A DNA stretch of 13,135 nt from positions 1 through 13,135 of the forward strand of contig JBLNBU010000240.1 in assembly GCA_050260215.1 (NCBI GenBank), given 5' to 3'. Shown one piece after another: positions 1 to 6,474 of the stretch; positions within the stretch are counted from its first letter, which is position 1; every line of letters starts with the position of its first letter. This stretch comes from JBLNBU01 sp050260215 (lineage in GTDB: Bacteria; Pseudomonadota; Alphaproteobacteria; Rhodospirillales; Magnetospirillaceae). The notes beneath the pieces are model-generated. The model was not told the DNA's origin and ran no database searches. It saw nothing but the letters and a program-made list of their open reading frames with translations. The position numbers and the translations under genes were made by a program.

Positions 1-1
1 G

Positions 2-1024
2 CTCGGCGGACAGGAACTGAAGAGCGCCGTCGAAGCGGCCATCGACGTCGTGAATCTCCGCGACGCCGCGAAGCGCCGCCTCGGCAGCTACTCCGGCGGC
101 ATGCGCCAGCGCGTCGGCATCGCGCGCGCCCTGGTGATGCAGCCCGACGTGCTGCTGATGGACGAGCCGTTCTCTGCCCTTGACGTGCTGACCACCGAGG
201 CGCTGCGCGACGACCTGCTGGAACTGTGGGGCGAGCGCAAGATCCCCACCAAGGGCATCCTGGTGGTCTCCCACAACATCGAGGAAGCGGTGTGGCTGGC
301 CGACCGCATCCTGGTGGTCTCGTCCGACCCCGGCCGCGTGCGCGCCGAGATCCCGGTGCGCCTGGACCACCCGCGCGATCCGGAATCGCCCGCCTTCCGC
401 CAGATCGTCGACGAGGTCTATGCGGTGATGACCGCGGCCGTCCGCCCCGTCGGCGTGGGCGGCATCGCCGAGCCGCTGACACTGGGCTACCGCCTGCCCG
501 ATGCCTCGCCCGGCAAGATGGAAACGCTGCTGGAAACCGTGGCCGAACCGCCCTTCGGCGGCCGCGCCGACCTGCCGGCCCTGGCCGAGCACACCGAACT
601 GCCCGACGACACCTTGTTCCACCTGTTCGAGGGCCTGCGCGTGCTGGGCCTGGCGCGCATCGCCGCCGGTGACATCTTCCTGACCCCGCTGGGGCGCCTC
701 TACATCGAGGCCGACGACGCCCGGCGCAAGGAACTGTTCGCCGAAAGCCTGCTGCGCAACATCCCGCTGGCCTCGCACATCCGCCGGGTGCTGGACGAAC
801 GCCGCGACCATCGCGCCCCGGAAGACCGCTTCCTGCAGGAATTGGAAGACTACCTGACCTCGGAGGAATCCGAGCGCGTCCTCGAGGTGGCCATCACCTG
901 GGGCCGTTATGCCGAGATCTTCGACTACGACTACAACGCCGGCGTCCTGATGCTGCCCGAAGAGGACGAGGAAGAACCCCCGCCGGCCGAAGCGCCGGGC
1001 GGCGAGACCGAAAAGGCGGAGTAG
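2..1024 (+). CDS. ABC transporter ATP-binding protein, nitrate/sulfonate type, with C-terminal AAA-associated domain (5' partial)
   Basis: This is the ATPase subunit of an importer resembling the nitrate/sulfonate/bicarbonate (NrtD/SsuB) group. The reading frame is open to the left edge, so the Walker A segment lies outside the window; the GTG at 50 is an internal codon, not a start. Visible are the ABC signature SGGMRQR (from 92), Walker B LLMDEPFSALD (about 152-184), and the switch histidine in VVSHN (272-274). After the nucleotide-binding domain, roughly 515-975 encodes a second globular domain matching the AAA-associated C-terminal domain (AAA_assoc_C) found on some of these ATPases. It contains helix-rich segments such as LFHLFEGLRVLGLARI and TPLGRLYIEADDARRKELF. 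The last 20 or so residues are an acidic, proline-rich tail. Its permease and binding protein should lie upstream. The substrate cannot be told from this subunit. The gene ends tail-to-tail with mrp. Confidence 0.93.
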   Translation, partial: LGGQELKSAVEAAIDVVNLRDAAKRRLGSYSGGMRQRVGIARALVMQPDVLLMDEPFSALDVLTTEALRDDLLELWGERKIPTKGILVVSHNIEEAVWLADRILVVSSDPGRVRAEIPVRLDHPRDPESPAFRQIVDEVYAVMTAAVRPVGVGGIAEPLTLGYRLPDASPGKMETLLETVAEPPFGGRADLPALAEHTELPDDTLFHLFEGLRVLGLARIAAGDIFLTPLGRLYIEADDARRKELFAESLLRNIPLASHIRRVLDERRDHRAPEDRFLQELEDYLTSEESERVLEVAITWGRYAEIFDYDYNAGVLMLPEEDEEEPPPAEAPGGETEKAE

Positions 1025-1033
1025 GGCCAATTC

Positions 1034-1064
1034 CCCCCTCCCCCGGCGGAGCCGGGGGAGGGGG
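1034..1064. terminator. Bidirectional hairpin between convergent genes
   Basis: A perfect 14-bp inverted repeat (arms 1034-1047 and 1051-1064, CCCCCTCCCCCGGC and its complement) with a 3-nt GGA loop fills most of the 47-nt gap between the ABC ATPase stop and the mrp stop. Its position between two converging 3' ends fits a shared terminator. Neither side has a clear T run, so it is not a textbook intrinsic terminator; it may act as an RNA 3'-end barrier or with Rho. The core CCTCCCCCGG recurs in the degP terminator at 6370-6396. Confidence 0.7.
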
Positions 1065-1071
1065 ATCTCTC

Positions 1072-2190
1072 CTACTCGAAGCTGATCTTGGGGGCCTTGC
1101 GGCCGCCGCCCTGGATGGCCTGGACCTTGTCCCAGACCTTCTGGGCGATCTCGCGGTAGGCCTTGGCGTGCGGGCTGGACGGCTTGGACACCACGATGGG
1201 CTCGCCGCGGTCCGAGGTCTCGCGGATGGCGATGTCGAGCGGCACCTCGCCCAGGAACTCGGTCGACAGGCGCGCCGCTTCGGCCTTGGCGCCGCCGTGG
1301 CCGAAGATGTGTGCCTCGTCGCCGCACTTGGGGCAGACGTAGTAGCTCATGTTCTCGATGACGCCCAGCACCGGCACGTCGACCTTGCGGAACATGTTGA
1401 GCCCCTTGCGGGCATCGAGCAGGGCGATGTCCTGCGGGGTCGAGACGATCACCGCGCCGGTCAGCGGTACGCGCTGGCTGATGGTCAGCTGGGTGTCGCC
1501 GGTGCCCGGCGGCATGTCGATGACCATGACGTCCAGTTCGCCCCAGTGCACGTCGCGCAGCAGCTGCTCGAGCGCGCCGATCACCATGGGACCGCGCCAG
1601 ATGATCGGGCTGTCCTCGGGCACCAGGAAGCCGATGGACATGCACTTGACGCCGTAGTTCTCCATGGGCAGCAGGCTCTGGCCGTCGGGGCTGACCGGCT
1701 CGCCCGAGATGCCCAGCATGCGCGGCATGGACGGCCCGTAGATGTCGGCGTCGAACAGGCCGACCTTCAGGCCCAGCTGAGCCAGCGCCATGGCCAGGTT
1801 GGTCGAGGTGGTCGACTTGCCGACGCCGCCCTTGCCCGACGCCACGGCGATGATCGCCTTGACGGTGGGCAGCAGCGGGCGCTCGGCGCCCTGCGGGGCC
1901 TGGGCCTGCTGGCTGCCGCCCTTGGGGCCGCCGTGGACGTTGCGCTCGGCGGTCAGCACCGCGGTGACCGTCAGCACGCCGGGCAGTCCGTGCACCGCCT
2001 GCTCGGCGGCCTTGCGCAGCGGCTCGAGCTTGGGCCCGCGCTCGGGCTCGACCTCGATCGAGAAGGCGACGTGGCCGTTCTTCACCACCACGCCCGAGAC
2101 CATGCCCAGGCTGACGATGTCGGAATTCTTGTCGGGATCGGCGATCTTGCGCAGCGCATCGACAACAAGCTGTTCGGTGACCTCGGCCAT
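1072..2190 (-). CDS. mrp: Mrp/NBP35-family Fe-S cluster carrier ATPase (ApbC-like)
   Basis: This 372-residue cytoplasmic P-loop protein is expected to bind and transfer [4Fe-4S] clusters to apo-enzymes. Residues 1-80 are a MIP18/DUF59-type domain. A low-complexity linker (about 85-105) leads to the ParA/MinD-like ATPase domain. That domain has the deviant Walker A GKGGVGKST at 119-127, the DADIYGPSMPRMLG block at 147-160, the Walker B-like VIDMPPGTGD at 223-232, and the cluster-ligand motif CPKC at 286-289. Length and domain order are normal for bacterial Mrp. The ATG at 2190 is preceded by GAGAGGT (2205-2199 on this strand) at 8-nt spacing. It is transcribed divergently from hflK and convergently with the ABC ATPase, so it is probably a single-gene unit. 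The family assignment is very secure; the client proteins are unknown. Confidence 0.96.
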   Translation of the reverse strand: MAEVTEQLVVDALRKIADPDKNSDIVSLGMVSGVVVKNGHVAFSIEVEPERGPKLEPLRKAAEQAVHGLPGVLTVTAVLTAERNVHGGPKGGSQQAQAPQGAERPLLPTVKAIIAVASGKGGVGKSTTSTNLAMALAQLGLKVGLFDADIYGPSMPRMLGISGEPVSPDGQSLLPMENYGVKCMSIGFLVPEDSPIIWRGPMVIGALEQLLRDVHWGELDVMVIDMPPGTGDTQLTISQRVPLTGAVIVSTPQDIALLDARKGLNMFRKVDVPVLGVIENMSYYVCPKCGDEAHIFGHGGAKAEAARLSTEFLGEVPLDIAIRETSDRGEPIVVSKPSSPHAKAYREIAQKVWDKVQAIQGGGRKAPKISFE

Positions 2191-2256
2191 GGGACTTTAC
2201 CTCTCGGGGGGCAAGGGTTCGGGGATGCGCGGCAGGCAGTCGCACAAGAGGCTCCT

Positions 2257-2285
2257 GATATAAGGTCGGCCTACCCCGTTTGCAA
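2257..2285 (-). promoter_or_regulatory. Candidate sigma-70-type promoter for mrp
   Basis: Reading the minus strand, TTGCAA (2285-2280), a 17-nt spacer and TATATC (2262-2257) give a -35/-10 pair with 4 of 6 matches each. It lies about 67 nt upstream of the mrp start codon. It is the best AT-rich hexamer pair I could see in this orientation in the gap. The spacing is ideal but the matches are only moderate. Confidence 0.4.
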
Positions 2286-2288
2286 ACG
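2277..2288. promoter_or_regulatory. 12-bp perfect palindrome, possible operator
   Basis: CGTTTGCAAACG is a perfect 12-bp palindrome in the mrp-hflK divergent region. It covers the proposed -35 hexamer of mrp, so a dimeric regulator bound there could block mrp transcription. I cannot assign it to a regulator family from sequence alone. Confidence 0.35.
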
Positions 2289-2314
2289 TCTTCGCCCCGA
2301 TTAGTCCGTGGCAA

Positions 2315-2342
2315 CTTGAATCGGCCCGGCAATTATCCATAT
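2315..2342 (+). promoter_or_regulatory. Candidate heat-shock (sigma-32/RpoH-like) promoter for hflK
   Basis: CTTGAA (2315-2320) is followed, after a 14-nt spacer, by ATCCATAT (2335-2342). The known sigma-32 pattern is CTTGAA, 11-16 nt, then CCCCATNT. The -35 is a full match and the -10 fails only at its first two bases. Transcription would start near 2349, about 100 nt before the hflK ATG. Heat-shock control would suit a gene set that controls FtsH and includes a Do-type protease. The match is seen; its use is inferred. Confidence 0.45.
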
Positions 2343-2377
2343 GGGCGACAATTCAGGCGACCGTCCGCCGCCTCGCG

Positions 2378-2406
2378 TTGCGCACCGGGGCGTCCTGTCC
2401 TATAAG
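2378..2406 (+). promoter_or_regulatory. Candidate housekeeping promoter for hflK
   Basis: TTGCGC (2378-2383), a 17-nt spacer and TATAAG (2401-2406) form a plausible sigma-70-type promoter. The -10 matches 5 of 6 bases and the -35 matches 3 of 6. The predicted start near 2413 leaves a leader of about 38 nt before the hflK ATG. It lies downstream of the heat-shock-like site, so the operon may have tandem promoters. Confidence 0.4.
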
Positions 2407-2450
2407 GCCAGGGTTGGATTTTCGCCGACATCGGAATAAGGGGACTATTC

Positions 2451-3590
2451 ATGCCTTGGAATCCTCAAGGGGGCGGCGGTGGCCCCTGGGGTGGTGGTGG
2501 CGGCGGCGGCAATGGCCCGTGGGGCCGCGGTCCCGGTGGCGGCAACGGCGGCGGCGGCGGCGGCATGCCCGGCCCCGACTTCGAGGAAATCATCCGCCGC
2601 GGCCAGGAAAAGCTGCGCCGCGCCATGCCCCGCCAGGGCTTCGGCGGCGGCCAGGGCCTGGGCGTCATCATCGCCCTGGTGGTGGCGGCATGGGCGGCCA
2701 CCGGCATCTACCGGGTCAATCCCGACGAGCAGGGCGTGGTCATGCGCTTCGGCAAGTGGGTCGATACCACCGAGCCCGGCCTGCACTACCACCTACCCTA
2801 TCCGATCGAGGGCGTGCTGCTGCCCAAGGTGACCAAGGTCAACCAGATGCAGTTCGGCTTCCGCACCACCGCCGACCGGACCGACCACCGGCCGGGGCGC
2901 GGGGTGCCCGAGGAAAGCCGCATGCTGACCGGCGACGAGAACATCGTCGAGGCCGACTTCGCCGTGTTCTGGCGCATCAAGGACGCCGGCAAGTTCCTGT
3001 TCAACCTGCGCGACCCCGAGGCCACCGTGAAGGTCGCCGCCGAAAGCGCCATGCGCGAGGTGATCGGCCGCAACCCCATCCAGGCCGCCCTGTCCGACAA
3101 GCGCGAGCAGATCGCGCTGCAGGCCCAGCAGGAGCTGCAGGCCCTGCTGGATTCCTACCAGGCCGGCATCGCCGTGCAGCAGGTTCAGCTGCAGAAGGTC
3201 GATCCGCCCGGCGCCGTCATCGACGCCTTCAACGACGTCCAGCGCGCCCGCGCCGACCAGGAGCGCGCCCGCAACGAGGCCGAGGCCTACCGCAACGACA
3301 TCATCCCGCGCGCCCGCGGCGACGCCGAGCGCCTGGTCCAGGAATCGGAAGCGTACAAGGAGCAGGTGGTCAACCTGGCCGACGGCGACGCCAAGCGCTT
3401 CACCGCCGTCTACCAGGCCTACCGCCAGGCCGAGGACGTCACCGCGCGCCGGCTTTACATCGAGACCATGGAAGAGGTGCTGAAGAACGCCACCAAGGTG
3501 GTGATCGATCCCTCGGCCAAGGGGGTGGTGCCCTACCTGCCGCTGCCCGAACTGAAGAAGGCCCAGCAGGGCCAGGGAGGCGGCAAATGA
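2451..3590 (+). CDS. hflK: HflK, SPFH-family subunit of the FtsH-modulating complex
   Basis: HflK pairs with HflC in a large inner-membrane assembly that surrounds FtsH and restrains its proteolysis of membrane proteins. The 379-residue product starts at an ATG preceded by AAGGGG (2438-2443). Residues 1-38 are extremely glycine-rich (24 glycines) with the repeated Pro-Trp pairs typical of HflK N-termini. One membrane segment lies at about 68-86, and the SPFH (band 7) domain spans about 86-260, including the YRVNPDEQGVVMRFGK entry. A charged coiled-coil stretch covers about 260-305. The tail ends in PYLPLPELKK and a Gln/Gly-rich end. It is shorter than the E. coli protein (about 419 residues) but of ordinary length for the family. 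It overlaps hflC by 4 nt (ATGA), indicating translational coupling and one-to-one synthesis. Confidence 0.97.
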   Translation: MPWNPQGGGGGPWGGGGGGGNGPWGRGPGGGNGGGGGGMPGPDFEEIIRRGQEKLRRAMPRQGFGGGQGLGVIIALVVAAWAATGIYRVNPDEQGVVMRFGKWVDTTEPGLHYHLPYPIEGVLLPKVTKVNQMQFGFRTTADRTDHRPGRGVPEESRMLTGDENIVEADFAVFWRIKDAGKFLFNLRDPEATVKVAAESAMREVIGRNPIQAALSDKREQIALQAQQELQALLDSYQAGIAVQQVQLQKVDPPGAVIDAFNDVQRARADQERARNEAEAYRNDIIPRARGDAERLVQESEAYKEQVVNLADGDAKRFTAVYQAYRQAEDVTARRLYIETMEEVLKNATKVVIDPSAKGVVPYLPLPELKKAQQGQGGGK

Positions 3591-4462
3591 GCCAGACCCG
3601 TCTCGTCGTCCTTGCCGTCGTCGCCGTGCTGGTGCTGATGGTGGCGGGCTCGTCGCTCTATATCGTCGGCCAGACCGAGCAGGCCATCGTGCTGCGCCTG
3701 GGCGCCCACCGGGCCACCATCAAGGACCCCGGCCTGCACTTCAAGCTGCCGCTGGTCGAGGACGTGGTGCGCTACGACCTGCGCCTGCTGGCCCTTGATC
3801 CGCCCGACGAGCAGATCATCCTGGGCGACCAGAAGCGCGTCGTCGTCGACACCTATACCCGCTGGCGCATCGCCGACCCGCTGAAGTTCTACCAGGCGGT
3901 CCGCACCGAGACCCAGGCCCGCGCCCAGCTGACCCAGATCGTGTCCTCGGCCATGCGCCGGGTGCTGGGCCAGGTGATGCTGCCGTCGATCCTGTCCGAG
4001 GAACGCTCGCACATCATGGAGCAGATCCTGCAGGAGGTGGCCGAGCGCGCCGACAAGGAGCTGGGCATCTTCGTCGCCGACGTGCGCATCCGCCGCGCCG
4101 ACCTGCCCGACGAGACCAGCCAGGCGATCTATGACCGCATGAAGTCGGAACGCGAGCGCCAGGCCAAGGAGGTGCGCGCCCAGGGCTACGAGGCGGCCCA
4201 GCAGATCCGCGCCCGCGCCGAGCGCGAACGCACGGTGATCCTGGCCGAGGCCCAGCGCCAGGCCCAGATCTACCGCGGCCAGGGCGACGCCGAGGCCAAC
4301 CGCCTGTATGCCGAGGCCTTCGGCAAGGACCCGCAGTTCTTCGCCCTCTACCGCTCGCTGCAGGCCTACCGCACCGCGCTGGGCGACGGCTCGACCACCA
4401 TGGTCCTGTCGCCGGACAGCGACTTCTTCCGCTTCTTCAACGGGCCGGGACGGAACAGGTGA
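3587..4462 (+). CDS. hflC: HflC, SPFH-family partner of HflK
   Basis: This is the second subunit of the HflKC complex that modulates FtsH. The 291-residue protein starts at the ATG overlapping the hflK stop, with AGGGAGG (3574-3580) ahead of it; the frame is open further upstream, but that is hflK coding sequence. An N-terminal signal-anchor helix (about 5-27) is followed by the SPFH domain (about 28-180, with the GQTEQAIVLRLG entry). A strongly charged alanine/arginine/glutamate coiled coil covers about 180-245, and the C-terminal region contains FFALYRSLQAYR. HflC homologues commonly lack the N-terminal Gly-rich extension of HflK, as here. It is followed 46 nt later by the DUF2065 gene, the same order as hflK-hflC-yjeT in E. 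coli. Confidence 0.97.
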   Translation: MSQTRLVVLAVVAVLVLMVAGSSLYIVGQTEQAIVLRLGAHRATIKDPGLHFKLPLVEDVVRYDLRLLALDPPDEQIILGDQKRVVVDTYTRWRIADPLKFYQAVRTETQARAQLTQIVSSAMRRVLGQVMLPSILSEERSHIMEQILQEVAERADKELGIFVADVRIRRADLPDETSQAIYDRMKSERERQAKEVRAQGYEAAQQIRARAERERTVILAEAQRQAQIYRGQGDAEANRLYAEAFGKDPQFFALYRSLQAYRTALGDGSTTMVLSPDSDFFRFFNGPGRNR

Positions 4463-4489
4463 TGGTCGTCCCGCGCCGTCCCCTCTGCG

Positions 4490-4503
4490 CCCTGGCGCCA
4501 GGG
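4490..4503 (+). promoter_or_regulatory. Palindrome overlapping the DUF2065 ribosome binding site
   Basis: CCCTGGCGCCAGGG is a perfect 14-bp palindrome lying 6-19 nt before the DUF2065 ATG. In RNA it can fold as a 5-bp stem (CCCTG/CAGGG) with a GCGC loop, pairing the first part of the GGGGAG Shine-Dalgarno (4501-4506). It could lower independent translation of the small gene or act as an mRNA processing hairpin after hflC. Function is inferred. Confidence 0.4.
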
Positions 4504-4508
4504 GAGCG

Positions 4509-4709
4509 ATGAAGGACTTTCTCACCGCGGTGGCGCTGGCGCTGGTGATCGAGGGCATCAGCTACGCGGCCTTTCCCGAGGCCATGCAGCGGTTGATGTC
4601 CATGGCCGCCGCGGCCCCGCCCCGGGTACTCCGGCTGGCCGGGCTGGCCGCCGCGACCGCGGGTGTTGCTTTGGTCTGGGGTGTGCGCGCGGCCATGGTT
4701 GCGCCATAG
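4509..4709 (+). CDS. DUF2065 (YjeT-like) small membrane protein
   Basis: This 66-residue protein begins MKDFLTAVALALVIEGISYA and matches the DUF2065 family, whose E. coli member YjeT is also encoded just after hflC. Two hydrophobic segments (about 4-22 and 40-60) predict a small helical-hairpin inner-membrane protein. The conserved features are the Glu-Gly in the first helix, the FPEAM turn at 22-26 and an Arg-Leu-Gly-like start of the second helix (LRLAG). The biochemical function of the family is not known to me. Its place between hflC and degP suggests a link to membrane protein quality control. The ATG at 4509 has GGGGAG three nucleotides upstream, which is close, and the site sits in a palindrome. 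Upstream in-frame codons exist, but they lack homology. Confidence 0.87.
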   Translation: MKDFLTAVALALVIEGISYAAFPEAMQRLMSMAAAAPPRVLRLAGLAAATAGVALVWGVRAAMVAP

Positions 4710-4776
4710 TTCCTGGCCAGGATCTTGCCGCCGGCCCCGCCTGCTTGACGCAAACGGGGGCACGGACCACATCGTG

Positions 4777-4800
4777 GGAGCCCCCGGCCGCGGGGTTTCC
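4777..4800 (+). other. Hairpin in the degP leader
   Basis: Five C-G pairs (CCCCG 4782-4786 with CGGGG 4791-4795, loop GCCG) extend past one mismatch into GGAG (4777-4780) and TTCC (4797-4800). The structure ends 8 nt before the degP Shine-Dalgarno. It may terminate part of the hflKC-DUF2065 transcript or stabilise or limit degP mRNA. No T run follows. Confidence 0.3.
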
Positions 4801-4824
4801 AATCTGCCAGGAGGGACTCTTCCG

Positions 4825-6345
4825 GTGACCGAACCAAGAAGAAACGTGAACCAGCGCGCGACTTTCGCCGGCTGGGCCCTGTCCATCGCCGCCGCCCTGG
4901 CGCTGCTGTTGCAGTCCGCGGCGGTCCAGGCGCGCGAGGCCCCCGGCAGCTTCGCCGACCTGGCCGAAAAGCTGCTGCCCAGCGTGGTCAACATTTCGAC
5001 CACCCAGACGGTGCGCAACCCCGAGCGCGGCGCCGAGATGCCGCAATTCCCCCCGGGCAGCCCGCTCGAGGAGTTCTTCAAGGAATTCATGGAGCGCCAG
5101 GGCCGCGGGGGCGTCGACGCCCCGCCGCGGCGCGCCACCTCGCTGGGCTCGGGCTTCATCATCGACCCGGCCGGCTTCATCGTCACCAACAACCACGTCA
5201 TCCAGGATGCCGACGAGATCTCGGTCAAGCTGCATGACGACTCGGTGTTCACCGCAAACGTCGTCGGCCGCGACACCAAGACCGACCTCGCCCTGCTGAA
5301 GATCGACCCGGGCAAGAAGCAGCTTCCCGCGGTGGCCTGGGGCAGCTCGGACGAATCGCGCGTCGGCGACTGGGTGCTGGCCATCGGCAACCCGTTCGGC
5401 TTCGGCGGCACGGTGACCGCCGGCATCGTCTCGGCGCGTGCCCGCGACATCAACGCCGGCCCTTACGACGACTTCCTGCAGACCGACGCGCCGATCAACC
5501 GCGGCAACTCGGGCGGGCCGATGTTCAACATGAAGGGCGAGGTGATCGGCATCAACTCGGCCATCATCTCGCCGTCGGGTGGATCGATCGGCATCGGCTT
5601 CGCCATTCCCTCGGCGCTGGCGCGGCCCGTCATCGACGACCTGAAGAAGTACGGCAAGACCCGCCGCGGCTGGCTTGGCATCCGCATCCAGTCGCTGGAC
5701 CCCGAGCTGGCCGACTCCATGGGCCTGCCCGACCAGCACGGCGCCCTGGTGGCCAAGGTCGACGACGCCGGCCCCGCCGCCAAGGCAGGGCTGAAGGCGG
5801 GCGACGTCATCCTGCGCTTCGACGGCAAGGACATCTCGGAGATGCGCCGCCTGCCCCGCGTCGTCGCCGAGACCCCCATCAACAAGAAGGTCGAGGTGGT
5901 GGTGTGGCGTGACGGCAAGCGCCAGAACGTCGAGGCCACCGTCGGCGAAATGCCCGAGGAACAGGTCGAGCAGGCCAAGGCCGAGGGTACCAAGCCGGCC
6001 CAGCCGCAGACCGCCGGCCAGCAGGCCGTCCCCGGCACCGGCATGACCGTGGCGGCGCTGACCCCGCAGCTGCGCGAGAAGTTCGGCGTCGACGACAACA
6101 CCAAGGGCATCGTGGTGGTCGACGTCCGCACCGACACTCCCGCCGCCGAAAAGGGCCTGCGCCCCGGCGACGTGATCATCGAGGCGGGCCAGAAGCCCAT
6201 GCGCGCCGCCGCCGACCTGATCAAGCTGGTCGAGGAATCGCGCAAGGCCGGGCAGAAGTCCCTGCTGCTGCGCGTCGAGAACCCCCAGCAGCTGCGCTAC
6301 GTGGCGCTGTCGCTGGCTGAGCCCAAGCAGACCGGGCGCAAGTAG
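4825..6345 (+). CDS. degP: Do/DegP (HtrA) family periplasmic serine endoprotease
   Basis: DegP degrades or refolds misfolded envelope proteins. I start at the GTG at 4825 because AGGAGGG (4809-4815) precedes it at 9 nt and it opens directly into a signal peptide; this gives 506 residues, normal for alphaproteobacterial Do proteases. The signal peptide has basic residues at 5-11, a hydrophobic core at about 16-32 and probable cleavage after VQA (36). The protease domain covers about 45-275 with catalytic triad His124 (TNNHVI), Asp154 (TKTDLALLKI) and Ser229 (GNSGGP). PDZ1 is at about 282-372 and PDZ2 at about 405-497, joined by an Ala/Gln/Pro linker. All key residues are intact. It lies 115 nt after the DUF2065 gene; a weak TTGACG-N17-CACATC pair (4745-4773) might give it its own promoter. 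A strong terminator follows. An alternative GTG start at 4846 lacks this ribosome binding site. Confidence 0.95.
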   Translation: MTEPRRNVNQRATFAGWALSIAAALALLLQSAAVQAREAPGSFADLAEKLLPSVVNISTTQTVRNPERGAEMPQFPPGSPLEEFFKEFMERQGRGGVDAPPRRATSLGSGFIIDPAGFIVTNNHVIQDADEISVKLHDDSVFTANVVGRDTKTDLALLKIDPGKKQLPAVAWGSSDESRVGDWVLAIGNPFGFGGTVTAGIVSARARDINAGPYDDFLQTDAPINRGNSGGPMFNMKGEVIGINSAIISPSGGSIGIGFAIPSALARPVIDDLKKYGKTRRGWLGIRIQSLDPELADSMGLPDQHGALVAKVDDAGPAAKAGLKAGDVILRFDGKDISEMRRLPRVVAETPINKKVEVVVWRDGKRQNVEATVGEMPEEQVEQAKAEGTKPAQPQTAGQQAVPGTGMTVAALTPQLREKFGVDDNTKGIVVVDVRTDTPAAEKGLRPGDVIIEAGQKPMRAAADLIKLVEESRKAGQKSLLLRVENPQQLRYVALSLAEPKQTGRK

Positions 6346-6365
6346 GCCCGGCTGCCCTCCAGAAA

Positions 6366-6407
6366 GAAGCCCTCCCCCGGTACCGCCGGGGGAGGGTTTC
6401 GTTTTTT
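6366..6407 (+). terminator. Intrinsic terminator after degP
   Basis: A perfect 11-bp GC-rich stem (CCCTCCCCCGG at 6370-6380 with its complement at 6386-6396, 5-nt loop) extends by four more pairs through 6366-6369/6397-6400, including one G-U pair. The run TTTTTT (6402-6407) follows. It lies about 20 nt after the degP stop and closes the hflKC-degP block. Confidence 0.85.
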
Positions 6408-6474
6408 CGCCTTGGCGCAGCCCCCGGCCGTGGCTTAAGACACTTCGGTCTTTCCATCCAGGGAGCCCGCGCCC

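Noticed and set aside
2378..3586. Long upstream extension of the hflC frame
   Set aside because: The first part is an Arg/Pro-rich shadow of hflK. HflC homology begins at the ATG at 3587, which has its own ribosome binding site.
6412..6440. TTGGCG-N17-TTAAGA as a DUF1015 promoter
   Set aside because: The -10 matches only about two of six bases, so it is too weak to list, although some promoter is expected after the degP terminator.
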